NCBI RefSeq assembly: GCF_040529045.1
Contig: NZ_CP131914.1
Coordinates: 914,501-978,500 of the forward strand
Source: Xanthomonas indica
GTDB taxonomy: Bacteria; Pseudomonadota; Gammaproteobacteria; Xanthomonadales; Xanthomonadaceae
Direction: 5' to 3'
DNA: 64,000 nt
Shown here: positions 46,534-55,278 of the stretch, one piece after another
Layout: every line of letters starts with the position of its first letter
Numbering within the stretch: the first letter of the stretch is position 1
Position numbers and translations under genes: made by a program
The notes under the pieces: model-generated
Database searches by the model: none
Told to the model about the DNA's origin: nothing
The model's input: only the letters and a program-made list of their open reading frames with translations

Positions 46534-46609
46534 GGGCGGAGCACTCCTTGAAAGACGGCGAGGGAGGTCGTGGCGCGGCCGGCCCATGTGGGCGCCGGTA
46601 CGCGCCGGG

Positions 46610-47878
46610 TCATGCCGGGCGCAGGTGCAGCGTGGCGCACAGGCCGTGCGGGGCGATGGGCTGCAGCAGCAACAGGCCGCGATGCTGGCGCGCGACCCGC
46701 TCGACGATCGCCAGGCCCAGTCCGCTGCCGCCGTGGCCGCCGTGCACGAACGGCTGCAGCGCACGCGCGGCCAGCGCCGGGTCCAGGCCGGGGCCGTGAT
46801 CGCGCACCTCGATGCGCCAGCCATCGCCGCCGTCGCCGTGCAGGCGCAGCTGGAACGGCGCGGCGCCGTGCCGCTCGGCATTGCCGATGAGATTGCCGAG
46901 CGCGCGCTGCAGCGCCAGCGGCCGCCCGTGCAGCGGCGCCTGTGCGGGCAGTTCGCAGTCCCAGCCGGGCTGCGCCGCGGCCAGCGCCTGCCGGCAGAGG
47001 TCGGCCAGGTCCAGGGCCACGGCGGGTTCGTCGCGGCCGTCGCGGGCGTAGGCGATGAATTGCGCCAGGATCGCGTCGATCTCGCCGATGTCGCGCTCCA
47101 TGCCCTCGCGCAACGCCGGCTCCACCTGCGGCAGCAGCGCCAGCGCGTACTGCAATCGGGTCAGCGGCGTGCGCAGGTCGTGGGAGATGCCGGCCAGCAG
47201 CAGCGCACGCTCGGCCGCGGCGTGGCGCACCTCGGCGCTGGCTTCGGTGAGCGCCTGCGCCAGCGCGGCGACTTCGCGCGGCCCGCCAGTGGCGATCGGT
47301 GCGGCCTGTTCGCCGCGCACCAGGTGCGGCGCGGCTTGCGCCAGTTGCCGCAGCGGTCGCACCAGCCGCCGCGCGACCAGCGCAGCGGCGAGCCAGACCA
47401 GCAGCGTGCAGGCGGCCAGCATCGCCACCGAGAATCGGCGCAGGCCGTGTCCGCGCGGCTGGCTGGAGAATGCGATCCACAGCGGCGTGGGCGTGGCCAG
47501 CTGCAGCCACAGGGTGCCGTCGGCGTCGCGGCGCAGCGCGCGCCCGGGGCCGAGCTGGTCGGCCGCGCGGCGCTGCACGGCGTCGGCCAGCGGGCCGACG
47601 GCGCTGGCCGTGGGCGGCGCGGTGCGCAGCTGCAGGCCGGCCTCGCGCAACGCCGGCGCCAGCGCGGCGGCGGCCGGCGAACGCTGCAGCGCCTCGGCGA
47701 CATTGGCGAAGCCGTGCAAGACCCGCAGTTGCTGCTGCGCCGCCGGCCGCAACGCCAGTTCGCGGCCGAGCAGCAGCGCCAGCAGGCCGGCGCCGGCCAG
47801 CACCAGCGCGATCACCAGGGCCAGTTGCCCGAACAGGCTGCGCGGCCAGCCGGCGGCGCGGGAGGCAGGCGCGCTCAT
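46610..47878 (-). CDS. EnvZ-type sensor histidine kinase
   Basis: Inner-membrane kinase of 422 residues. Two transmembrane helices (about 17-38 and 150-170) bracket a periplasmic sensing loop of about 110 residues, followed by a HAMP-like linker, the H-box GISHDLRTPLTR with His233, and an ATPase domain with N-box LIGNAERHG, G1 RDHGPGLDP and G2 GGSGLGLAIVERV. The ATG at 47878 overlaps the regulator stop by ATGA, so this is the second gene of the pair. The signal is unknown. An exported esterase lies downstream and a secreted Ser/Ala-rich protein lies divergent, both candidate outputs. Confidence 0.92.
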   Translation of the reverse strand: MSAPASRAAGWPRSLFGQLALVIALVLAGAGLLALLLGRELALRPAAQQQLRVLHGFANVAEALQRSPAAAALAPALREAGLQLRTAPPTASAVGPLADAVQRRAADQLGPGRALRRDADGTLWLQLATPTPLWIAFSSQPRGHGLRRFSVAMLAACTLLVWLAAALVARRLVRPLRQLAQAAPHLVRGEQAAPIATGGPREVAALAQALTEASAEVRHAAAERALLLAGISHDLRTPLTRLQYALALLPQVEPALREGMERDIGEIDAILAQFIAYARDGRDEPAVALDLADLCRQALAAAQPGWDCELPAQAPLHGRPLALQRALGNLIGNAERHGAAPFQLRLHGDGGDGWRIEVRDHGPGLDPALAARALQPFVHGGHGGSGLGLAIVERVARQHRGLLLLQPIAPHGLCATLHLRPA

Positions 47879-48603
47879 GCCTGCGGTTCCGGCGGCACGT
47901 ACACGTAGCCCACGCCCCACACGGTCTGGATCAGCCGTGGCGTGCGCACGTCGTCCTCCAGCAGCTTGCGCAGGCGCGCGACGATCACGTCGATGCTGCG
48001 GCCCAGCGGCTCGTGCTCGCGGCCGTGCGCCAGGCTGGACAGGCGGTCGCGGCTCAGCGGCTGCTGCGGGTGCCGCAGCAGCACCGACAGCACCGCGAAT
48101 TCGGCGGTGGTCAGCTTCAGCGGTGCGTCGTCGCGGCGCAGTTCGCGCCGTCCCAGGTGCAGGCGAAAGCGGCCGAAGCCGATCTCGCCGCCGTCCGGCT
48201 GCGGCGCGCCGGCGCCGCCCGGGCGGGTGCGGCGCAGCACCGCGCGGATCCGCGCCAGCAACTCGCGCGGGTTGACCGGCTTGGGCAGGTAATCGTCGGC
48301 GCCGATCTCCAGGCCGACGATGCGGTCGATCTCGTCGCCCTTGGCGGTCAGCATCACGATCGGGGTGGCGTCGCCCTGGCCGCGCAGGCGTCGGCAGATC
48401 TCCAGGCCGTTCTCGCCGGGCAGCATCAGGTCCAGCACCACCAGGTCGTAGTGGCCGCGCGCCAGCGCCTGCTGCAGTTGCACGCCGTCGGCCACCGCCT
48501 TGACCGCGAAGCCCTGGCTCTCCAGGTAGCGGCACAGCAGGGCGCGCAGGCGGTCGTCGTCGTCGACCAGCAGCAGGCGGGGAGCGGGCGCGGCATCGTG
48601 CAT
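47875..48603 (-). CDS. OmpR-type response regulator
   Basis: Response regulator of 242 residues. The receiver has the acidic pocket VDDDDR (about 13-18), phospho-acceptor Asp58 in VVLDLMLPG, the switch Thr in VMLTAK and Lys in LPKPVN; the output domain is a winged helix (about 140-242) with RSIDVIVARLRKLLE and GVGYVYV. ATG at 48603 gives a normal receiver start; an in-frame upstream ATG adds 18 unlikely residues. The kinase gene overlaps it by 4 bp. A 177-bp divergent gap to a secreted-protein gene probably holds its promoter and target site. Confidence 0.92.
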   Translation of the reverse strand: MHDAAPAPRLLLVDDDDRLRALLCRYLESQGFAVKAVADGVQLQQALARGHYDLVVLDLMLPGENGLEICRRLRGQGDATPIVMLTAKGDEIDRIVGLEIGADDYLPKPVNPRELLARIRAVLRRTRPGGAGAPQPDGGEIGFGRFRLHLGRRELRRDDAPLKLTTAEFAVLSVLLRHPQQPLSRDRLSSLAHGREHEPLGRSIDVIVARLRKLLEDDVRTPRLIQTVWGVGYVYVPPEPQA

Positions 48604-48780
48604 GGATGCCACTATCGGCTGCGCCGGCGCCTTGCGGCAACGGCGGCCGCGGCGCAACTGTAAGCGGATGTTTCCGCCGCGGCCTGCGGCAACATCTGCT
48701 GGCCGATGCGGTGCCCCGCGCGCCGGCGCCGTGGCTACGGTGACCTCGGCAGCATGCCGCTGCTGTCACCGGAGTACGCC

Positions 48781-49308
48781 ATGTCACTGTCCCCTCGCAC
48801 CACCTGCTTGCTGCTGGCGCTCGCTGCCGGCGTCCTGGCCGCGCCCATCGCCCACGCGCGCGAGCACACCCGCACACGCAGCGCCGGCACCACCGATGGT
48901 GTCCGCCACGCCGCCGTCCAGGCCAGCGCCAGCAGCGCCCACGGCAGCGTGCAGCGGGCCCGGCAGTGGCAGGCCGACGGCCAGGGCAACGCCAGCGCAA
49001 GCAGTGCCGCCACCCGCGCGACGACCGCCGGCGGCAGCGCCACGCGCCAGGGCAGTGCGTACCGCGATGCCGACGGCAGCGCCGGCCGCCAGGGCAGTGC
49101 CAGCGTGCAGCGCGCCGACGGCGCCAGTGCCAGCAGCAGCGGCAGCCTGGTCCGGGCCGCCGACGGCACCCTCAGCGGCAGCCGCCAGAGCAGTGTCGAC
49201 GGCGCGCAGGGGAGCTACCAGGGCAGTACCAGCGTGCAGGACGGCAGTGTCGTCCACACCGGCACCTGCACCGACGCGGGCGGCACGGTGGTGCCGTGCC
49301 GCCCGTAA
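48781..49308 (+). CDS. Exported low-complexity Ser/Ala/Gln/Gly-rich protein
   Basis: Protein of 175 residues. A signal peptide (MSLSPRTTCLLLALAAGVLA, cleavage about AHA, residue 26) precedes a repetitive mature part with irregular NASASS, RQGSA, ASASSSGS and YQGSTSVQ units, a mildly beta-forming pattern, and ends with one cysteine pair (GTCTDAGGTVVPC). No catalytic motif is visible. It may be a surface or matrix protein. Divergent from the OmpR/EnvZ-type pair across 177 bp, hence a candidate regulated gene. GGAG lies six bases before ATG 48781. Family not recognised. Confidence 0.72.
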   Translation: MSLSPRTTCLLLALAAGVLAAPIAHAREHTRTRSAGTTDGVRHAAVQASASSAHGSVQRARQWQADGQGNASASSAATRATTAGGSATRQGSAYRDADGSAGRQGSASVQRADGASASSSGSLVRAADGTLSGSRQSSVDGAQGSYQGSTSVQDGSVVHTGTCTDAGGTVVPCRP

Positions 49309-49474
49309 GCATCGGCGCGGCGCGAGGTGTCGGCGGGGGCGGAAGGTCTCCGCCAGCGGCCGGCTTCACGGCCCGATCACGGCCGAGAATGGCCTGCGCG
49401 GACGGGCCGGCACTGCCGGAAATCGGCAAACCGTTGCCAGGCTTAGGTTTTCGTAATTTGACCCATATTTAGCG
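49309..49474. other. Spacer upstream of the nrdA promoter
   Basis: No gene recognised. An A/T-rich pocket (TTTTCGTAATTTGACCCATATTTAG, 49449-49473, cited here in part) directly precedes the promoter. No NrdR box pair was recognised by eye. Confidence 0.4.
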
Positions 49475-49503
49475 TTGACGCCGTTGGCCGACCACACTAT
49501 CTT
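49475..49503 (+). promoter_or_regulatory. Promoter of the nrdA riboswitch transcript
   Basis: -35 TTGACG (49475-49480) and -10 TATCTT (49498-49503) are 17 bp apart, directly upstream of the riboswitch core. Good match to sigma-70; the start point would fall near 49510. Confidence 0.7.
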
Positions 49504-49507
49504 GGGG

Positions 49508-49755
49508 TGGTCGGTTCCTGCGGCCCCAAGCCGCGGGATCAAAAGGGAAGCCGGTGCGGCGTGCCAACGCCAATTCCGGCGCTGCCCCGCAGCGGTAATT
49601 GGGAACGAACCCGTCATCCGCACTGAGGCGCCCGCCTTGGGAAGCGACGGGCTAGGAACCGGCCACGCGGCCGTCGCCCATCAGCCCGAAGACCTGCCGA
49701 CAGCCGCGCGAAGCACACCGCGCGGCGCCGACCGTGCGATCTCCGGGGGGAGAGG
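49508..49755 (+). ncRNA. Cobalamin (B12) riboswitch
   Basis: Class I cobalamin riboswitch hallmarks appear in order: GGTCGGTTCCTG near the 5' side, AAAAGGGAAGCCGGTGC (49541-49557), GCCCCGCAGCGGTAA (B12-box core, about 49583-49598) and GAAGACCTGCCGACAGC (49688-49704). It lies 140-390 bp upstream of nrdA. B12 would be expected to reduce expression of this aerobic class I reductase, as known in organisms with an additional B12-dependent reductase. Exact ends are estimated. Confidence 0.9.
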
Positions 49756-49896
49756 GTCGGTGCAGCGTGGACCGCCCGCAGGCCTGGTGCCTGCGCCGTT
49801 TGCAGTCTTCGCGACACCGCCCGCCCACCTGCCGATCCGGTCGGACCGCTGCCTGCGAGGGTCGGGCGGCCGCGTGCACCACGCTTGGAGACCTTC

Positions 49897-52308
49897 ATGA
49901 GCCAGACCCACAGCCTGCCGGCCACCGCGTCCGTCGACGCCGCCGTCGACCCCACGACCGCTGCCGCCACTGCCCAGCCGGAACCGGCCAGCAGCGAGCC
50001 GAGCAACGACCAGCGCGCCGTGACCTGGATCGTCAAGGACGGCGGCAACCGCCGCATGGCCTTCGACCGCTCGCGCCTGCAGCGCACCCTGGACCGGATC
50101 CACGCCGAGTTCCCGCAGCTGGACGTGAGCGACTACGAGCGCAAGGCCTTCGCCTTCATCGAGAAGAAGGAAAGCCTGTCGGCCGACGACATGGTCGACT
50201 ACCTGATCCGCGAGGCCGAGTCGCGCGTGGACATCGCCACGCCGGAGTGGGAGTACTTCGCCGCGCGCCTGTACCTGGACCGCCTGTACAAGCGCGCCAG
50301 CAAGAACCGTTTCTACGATGCCGGCGAGAAGTACGGCTCCTACGTCGGCCTGCAGGAAAGCCTGGCCGACCGCGGCGTGTACTCGATCGACATCCTCAAG
50401 AACTACTCCAAGGACGAACTGGCCGAAGCCGGCCGCATGATCGATCCGGAGCGCGACAAGCTGTTCGCCTACAACGGCCTGTACCTGCTGGCCACGCGCT
50501 ACCTGGCCACCGACAACTCGCGCAAGGTGTACGAACTGCCGCAGGAGCGCTGGCTGACCATCGCCCTGTACCTGATGCAGGACGAGAAGCCGCGCGAGCG
50601 CCGCATGCAGCTGGTCGGCGAGGCCTACTGGGCGCTGTCCAACCTGTACATGACCGTCGCCACGCCGACCCTGGCCAACGCCGGCAAGATCGGCGGGCAG
50701 CTGTCGAGCTGCTTCATCGACACCGTCGACGACAGCCTGCAGGGCATCTACGACTCCAACACCGACGTGGCGCGCGTGTCCAAGCACGGCGGCGGCGTCG
50801 GCGCCTACCTGGGCTACGTGCGTTCCTCCGGTTCGGCGATCCGCGGGGTGAAGAACTCCAGCGGCGGCGTGGTGCCGTGGATCAAGCAGCTCAACAACAC
50901 CGCCGTGTCGGTGGACCAGCTCGGCCAGCGCAAGGGCGCCATCGCCGTGTACCTGGACATCTGGCACCGCGACATCGAGGCGTTCCTGGACCTGCGCCTG
51001 AACAACGGCGACCAGCGCCTGCGCGCGCACGACGTGTTCACCGCGGTGTGCGTGCCGGACATCTTCATGGAAGCGGTGGAACGCCGCGGCGAGTGGTATC
51101 TGTTCGACCCGCACGAGGTGAAGGAGGTCAAGGGCTGGTACCTGCAGGACTTCTTCGACGAGAAGCGCGGCGAAGGCAGCTTCCGCGCCCGCTACGAGGA
51201 AGTGGTGGCCGACGAGCGCATCGGCCGCAAGGTGGTCAAGGCCATCGACATGTTCAAGCGCATCATGGTCAGCCAGCTGGAGACCGGCAACCCGTTCATG
51301 TTCTACCGCGACGAAGTCAATCGCATGAACCCGAACAAGCACCAGGGCATGGTCTATTCCAGCAACCTGTGCACTGAGATCCTGCAGAACATGAGCCCAA
51401 CCCGGGTCATCCAGGAGATGATCAGCGGCGACCAGATCGTCACCACCAAGCAGGCCGGCGACTTCGTCGTGTGCAACCTGTCCTCGGTGAACCTGGGCCG
51501 TGCGGTGACCGCGCAGCCGGACCTGCTGTCGCCGGACATCCTGGAGCGGCTGATCCGCGTCCAGGTGCGCATGCTCGACAACGTCATCGACCTCAACGAA
51601 CTGCCGGTGCCGCAGGCCACCATCACCAACCAGAAGTACCGCGCGATCGGCCTGGGCACCTTCGGCTGGCACCACCTGCTGGCGCAGAAGGGCATCGACT
51701 GGAATTCGCCGGACGCCGAGGCGTACAGCGATTCGCTGTACGAACGCATCAACTACCTGACCATCCAGGCGAGCCTGGCGCTGGCCAAGGAGAAGGGCGC
51801 GTACAAGGTGTTCAAGGGCAGCGACTGGCAGAACGGCGAGTACTTCACCAAGCGCGGCTACGACAGCGCCGAGTGGCAGGAACTGGCCGCGCAGGTAAGC
51901 GTGCACGGCGTGCGCAACGCCTGGATGGTGGCGGTGGCGCCGAACATGAGCACCGCGCAGATCGCCGGCTCCACTGCGTCGATCGACCCGATCTACAGCG
52001 CGTTCTACTACGAAGAGAAGAAGGACTTCCGCCGCCCGGTGGTGGCGCCGGGGCTGACCGTGGACACCTATCCGTACTACGAGAAGGGCGCCTACAAGGT
52101 CGACCAGTTCGCCAGCGTGCGCCAGAACGCGCGCCGCCAGCGTCACGTCGACCAGTCGATCAGTTTCAACTTCTACGTGCCCAGCGGCATCCGCGCCAGC
52201 ACCCTGCTGGACCTGCACATGACCGCGTGGAAGGAAGGCCTGAAGACCACGTACTACGTGCGCTCCAACGACATCGACATCAGCGAGTGCGAGTGGTGCT
52301 CGAGCTGA
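49897..52308 (+). CDS. nrdA: Class I ribonucleoside-diphosphate reductase, large subunit
   Basis: Catalytic subunit (803 residues) that reduces NDPs to dNDPs. Residues about 1-45 are a variable lead, then an ATP-cone (about 46-140) for overall dATP inhibition. Catalytic residues are visible: SSCFID (buried Cys), SNLCTEI (Asn, Cys, Glu) and FVVCNLSS (second buried Cys); the tail ends CEWCSS, the cysteine pair that is re-reduced by thioredoxin or glutaredoxin. ATG at 49897 has GGAG seven bases upstream; a TTG at 49885 is possible. It is controlled by a cobalamin riboswitch upstream and followed by nrdB, a flavodoxin and a thioredoxin. Confidence 0.96.
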   Translation: MSQTHSLPATASVDAAVDPTTAAATAQPEPASSEPSNDQRAVTWIVKDGGNRRMAFDRSRLQRTLDRIHAEFPQLDVSDYERKAFAFIEKKESLSADDMVDYLIREAESRVDIATPEWEYFAARLYLDRLYKRASKNRFYDAGEKYGSYVGLQESLADRGVYSIDILKNYSKDELAEAGRMIDPERDKLFAYNGLYLLATRYLATDNSRKVYELPQERWLTIALYLMQDEKPRERRMQLVGEAYWALSNLYMTVATPTLANAGKIGGQLSSCFIDTVDDSLQGIYDSNTDVARVSKHGGGVGAYLGYVRSSGSAIRGVKNSSGGVVPWIKQLNNTAVSVDQLGQRKGAIAVYLDIWHRDIEAFLDLRLNNGDQRLRAHDVFTAVCVPDIFMEAVERRGEWYLFDPHEVKEVKGWYLQDFFDEKRGEGSFRARYEEVVADERIGRKVVKAIDMFKRIMVSQLETGNPFMFYRDEVNRMNPNKHQGMVYSSNLCTEILQNMSPTRVIQEMISGDQIVTTKQAGDFVVCNLSSVNLGRAVTAQPDLLSPDILERLIRVQVRMLDNVIDLNELPVPQATITNQKYRAIGLGTFGWHHLLAQKGIDWNSPDAEAYSDSLYERINYLTIQASLALAKEKGAYKVFKGSDWQNGEYFTKRGYDSAEWQELAAQVSVHGVRNAWMVAVAPNMSTAQIAGSTASIDPIYSAFYYEEKKDFRRPVVAPGLTVDTYPYYEKGAYKVDQFASVRQNARRQRHVDQSISFNFYVPSGIRASTLLDLHMTAWKEGLKTTYYVRSNDIDISECEWCSS

Positions 52309-52416
52309 TCGCGGGCGCCTGAGCCCAGCGCCGCGCGGCAGGCCGCCCCTGCCGCGCGCGTCCCGCATTCCCGCGCCGCCCGCCGGCGCCGTTCACCCGA
52401 CTACCGAAGCACATCC

Positions 52417-53457
52417 ATGGCCATCGCGCTCGACCGCATCAAGATCCTCGAACCGCTGCACCCCAACCGCTCCACCGGCATCATCAACGGCACCACCAGC
52501 GGCATCCTCAACTGGAACGACATCCCGTACCCGTCCTTCTACCGGGCGTACAAGGAGCTGTCGACCAACTTCTGGATCCCCGACGAAGTGGACATGAAGG
52601 GCGATGCCAAGCAGTACGGGGAGCTGTCGGCGCGCGAGAAGAACGCCTACGACTCGATCATCGGTCTGCTGGCCACGCTGGATTCGCCGCAGACGCGCTT
52701 CATCTACAACGTCGCCGAATACATCACCGACCCGGCCGCGCACGCCAACGCCGCGATCATCGGCCAGCAGGAAGTGATCCACAACGAGAGCTACTCGTAC
52801 GTGCTGGCCTCGATCGCCGGCCTGGCCGACCAGAACCGCGTGTTCGAGATCGCCCGCACGCATCCGACCATCATCGCGCGCAACCAGCCGATCATGCAGG
52901 CCTATGACGACTTCATGCGCGAGAAGACCGCAGAGACCCTGCTGCGCTCGCTGATCCAGTCCTCGATCCTGGAAGGCATCAACTTCTATTCCGGCTTCGC
53001 GTATTTCTACAACCTGGTCCGGCAGAACCGCATGACCGGCACCGGCAAGATCATCAGCTTCATCAACCGCGACGAGCTGGCCCACACCAAGTTCATCAGC
53101 GAGCTGATCCGCGCCATCATCGGCGAGAATGCCGAGCTGCAGACCAACGAGCTGACCGACTACGTGCACCAGGCCTTCGAACACGCGATCCGCCTGGAGA
53201 CCGAGTGGTCCTCGGAAGTGCTCGACGGCATCGAGGGCATCGACGTGGACGAAATGATCCAGTACGTGAAGTACCGCGCCAACAAGATGTCCGGCATGCT
53301 CGGCATCGAGAAGCTGTACAGCGGCGCCAGCGACAACGTGATGCCGTGGATCAAGGCCTACGCCGACAACTTCACCGAGACCAAGACCGACTTCTTCGAG
53401 ATGCGCAACGCCAGCTACAAGAAGACCAACTCGGACAACGGCTTCGACGATCTCTGA
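52417..53457 (+). CDS. nrdB: Class I ribonucleotide reductase, small (radical) subunit
   Basis: Radical-generating subunit (346 residues) for NrdA. All metal ligands are recognisable: Asp89 (LATLDS), Glu119 and His122 (QQEVIH), Glu186 (SSILEGINF), Glu220 and His223 (RDELAH). Tyr126 (NESYSY) is four residues after His122, the expected radical position, so it is a Tyr-radical enzyme. The family member next to an NrdI-like flavodoxin might use a dimanganese centre, but the metal cannot be read from sequence. It is 109 bp downstream of nrdA on the same strand. Short GGGATT/GAATCCC patches lie just after its stop. Confidence 0.95.
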   Translation: MAIALDRIKILEPLHPNRSTGIINGTTSGILNWNDIPYPSFYRAYKELSTNFWIPDEVDMKGDAKQYGELSAREKNAYDSIIGLLATLDSPQTRFIYNVAEYITDPAAHANAAIIGQQEVIHNESYSYVLASIAGLADQNRVFEIARTHPTIIARNQPIMQAYDDFMREKTAETLLRSLIQSSILEGINFYSGFAYFYNLVRQNRMTGTGKIISFINRDELAHTKFISELIRAIIGENAELQTNELTDYVHQAFEHAIRLETEWSSEVLDGIEGIDVDEMIQYVKYRANKMSGMLGIEKLYSGASDNVMPWIKAYADNFTETKTDFFEMRNASYKKTNSDNGFDDL

Positions 53458-53576
53458 AGGGCCGGATTCGGGATGATCAGCCGTTCGGCTGCTGAAAAGC
53501 CGGGCATTCGGGATTGGTGAAGCACCGCCATCCTGCTCTGACGAATCCCGAATCCCCACTCCCCAATCCCCGCCCC
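53458..53576. repeat. GATTCGGG patches and TGATCAGCC-type repeat between nrdB and flavodoxin gene
   Basis: GGATTCGGG, CATTCGGGATTG and AATCCCGAATCCCC give a short inverted arrangement around a TGATCAGCCGTTCGGCTGCT unit (53474-53493). The latter is a near copy of a unit inside composite element 3 (54721-54740). No gene. Confidence 0.6.
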
Positions 53577-54137
53577 ATGCGTATCCTGCTCGCCTACGCT
53601 TCGCTCAGCGGCAATACCCGCGACGTCGCCCGCCGCGTGCATGCGCAGTGCGAGGCGGCGGGGCACGCGGTGACCTGGATCCATACCGACCTGCAGACGT
53701 TGCAGGGTGCGCTCGGCGATGCCGCGCACGCGGCGCAGTTCGATCTGCATCTGCTCGGCAGCTGGACCGACAACGCCGGGCGCACGCCGTCGGAGATGAA
53801 GCGCTACATCGCCGAACTGGTCGAGGCGGTGGGCAAGACGATCGAGGTGGCGGCGTTCGGCACCGGCGAGACGCAGTGGGGCTTGGAGTATTACTGCGGT
53901 GCGGTCAAGCGCATCGCACGGTTCTTCGACAGCGTCTATCCGTTGCTGGAGATCGAGCAGATGCCGCATGGCGACCGCGACAACGCGGCGATCGACGCCT
54001 GGTGTGCGCAGGTGCTGGCGTTGCGCGCGGCGCGGGCGTCGTCGGCAGGCGCGGTGCCGGCGGCCGCTGCCGAGCCCCCGTGCACCGGTGCGGGCGGGTT
54101 CGCTGCGATGGGGTTGCCGCTGCATGGCAGCGGCTGA
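53577..54137 (+). CDS. Flavodoxin-like protein (possible NrdI-like) of the nrd operon
   Basis: FMN-binding flavodoxin-fold protein of 186 residues. The phosphate-binding loop is ASLSGNTRD (residues 8-16), the 60s loop has GSWTDNAGR, and the FGTGETQWGLEYYCGAVKRI segment resembles the NrdI GSGNxNFG region. NrdI proteins deliver oxidant to activate manganese NrdB; ordinary flavodoxins transfer electrons. The roughly 40-residue Ala-rich tail is non-family. It follows nrdB by 119 bp on the same strand and precedes a thioredoxin, so a role in maintaining or activating the reductase is likely. ATG at 53577 is the natural start. Confidence 0.82.
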   Translation: MRILLAYASLSGNTRDVARRVHAQCEAAGHAVTWIHTDLQTLQGALGDAAHAAQFDLHLLGSWTDNAGRTPSEMKRYIAELVEAVGKTIEVAAFGTGETQWGLEYYCGAVKRIARFFDSVYPLLEIEQMPHGDRDNAAIDAWCAQVLALRAARASSAGAVPAAAAEPPCTGAGGFAAMGLPLHGSG

Positions 54138-54222
54138 CGCCGTCGTCCATCCGTTTTCCTGGTAGCACCGGCGTCGTCATCGCACGCCGTGTTTCCTCCG
54201 ACATCAGACAAGGTTCCGTTCC

Positions 54223-54555
54223 ATGCTCACCACCATCACCGTCTCCAGTGCCGAACAGTTCGCCGATGCGCTTGCCGCGCACCCGCGCGTGCTGGCCGAT
54301 TTCAACAAGGACAACTGCCCCGGTTGCCGCATGCTCGACAAGTCGCTGGAGCGCTTCGCCGAGAGCGACACGGCGCAGGGCGTGACCCTGCTCAAGGTGA
54401 AGATGGAGGACGTGGGCGAGGACTTCTTCCGCGCTCAGGGGCTGCGGCAGACGCCGACGCTGATGCTGTTCCGCCAGGGCGAGGAAGTGGCGCGCGTGCC
54501 CGGCTTCGTGCCGCCGGCCAAGATCGACGAAGCGGTGCGCACGCATCTGGGCTGA
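54223..54555 (+). CDS. Thioredoxin-like protein with CPGC active site
   Basis: Thioredoxin-fold protein of 110 residues. The active site is NCPGC (Cys32, Cys35), with the TPTLMLF cis-proline strand and a GFVPPAKIDEAV C-terminal helix. CPGC differs from the usual CGPC, as in some specialised thioredoxins. It lies 86 bp after the flavodoxin gene in the nrd operon, so it probably regenerates the NrdA C-terminal cysteines or the flavodoxin partner; this is inferred. Composite element 3 begins 31 bp after the stop and may influence the transcript end. Confidence 0.9.
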   Translation: MLTTITVSSAEQFADALAAHPRVLADFNKDNCPGCRMLDKSLERFAESDTAQGVTLLKVKMEDVGEDFFRAQGLRQTPTLMLFRQGEEVARVPGFVPPAKIDEAVRTHLG

Positions 54556-54585
54556 GCGCGGCGCGTTCCTCGCACCTCGTATCTC

Positions 54586-54984
54586 GTAGGAGCGGCTTCA
54601 GCCGCGACGGGCTTTCCCATAGCGTCTGTCGCGGCTGAAGCTGCTCCTACGGTTCTTCTTGTCCGACACGAAAGCTTGGAAGCAACAGCAAAGGCTTTCG
54701 CCCTTTCGGGCGAGTTACTTTGATCAGCCTTCGGCTGCTGAGAAGCACTTCTTTGCTCGCGCAAAGAAAAGGTAACCAAAAGAAGCGCTTTACCACAGCC
54801 GAAGGCTGGTCAAGCGCGCCCTGCCTTGCGCCCTCCGCGCTAGCGCGCTCCGGGTCCGCATCCATAACGGGGATCCGCGGAAGGGGCATCCTGCCCCTGC
54901 CGCGGACGGCGCACATCCATGTGCGCCGCCCTTCGGGTGTTTCCCCGCGATGGCCGCCGCTGTGGAAGGGAACCCGGTAAGTCA
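54586..54984. repeat. Composite element 3 (half element: REP pair plus right arm)
   Basis: Begins with a GTAG REP pair (54586-54608 and 54628-54650) and continues with the right arm only. It carries the internal GGCATCCTGCCCCTGCC and CACATCCATGTGCGCCGCCC segments and ends GGGAACCCGGTAAGTCA like element 1. The left arm is missing. Extra TGATCAGCCTTCGGCTGCTG (54721-54740) and its inverted relative CAGCCGAAGGCTGGTCA (54796-54812) are inserted in the arm, so one repeat has entered another. Confidence 0.8.
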
Positions 54985-55162
54985 AAAGCTAAAGCAACAG
55001 CAAAAGCCCGAGCAACTGCCGCTGCAGCGCATGTCCGCGTCATTGCAGCGTCCGCCAGCGAATGCGCTGCGCGTGGCGTGCAGGTATCGTGGGCGGCAAG
55101 CGTCCAGGGGTTGCGTGTGGCGTGATGCGGCGGCGTGTTCCTCGTAACCCGGTGAACCCAGC

Positions 55163-55185
55163 GTAGGAGCGGCTTCAGCCGCGAC
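55163..55185 (+). repeat. Solitary GTAG-type REP
   Basis: GTAGGAGCGGCTTCAGCC followed by GCGAC, in single copy with no inverted partner nearby. Confidence 0.88.
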
Positions 55186-55278
55186 AGGTTTTACCTTGGA
55201 AACCTCTATCGCGCCTGATGGTACGAGGCATGCCTAACGCCTCTCGCCGGGGCTTGCGATAAGTCGGATGGGTGCACT

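Noticed and set aside
49309-49896. Open frames before nrdA
   Set aside because: They run through the riboswitch core and promoter and have no protein features.
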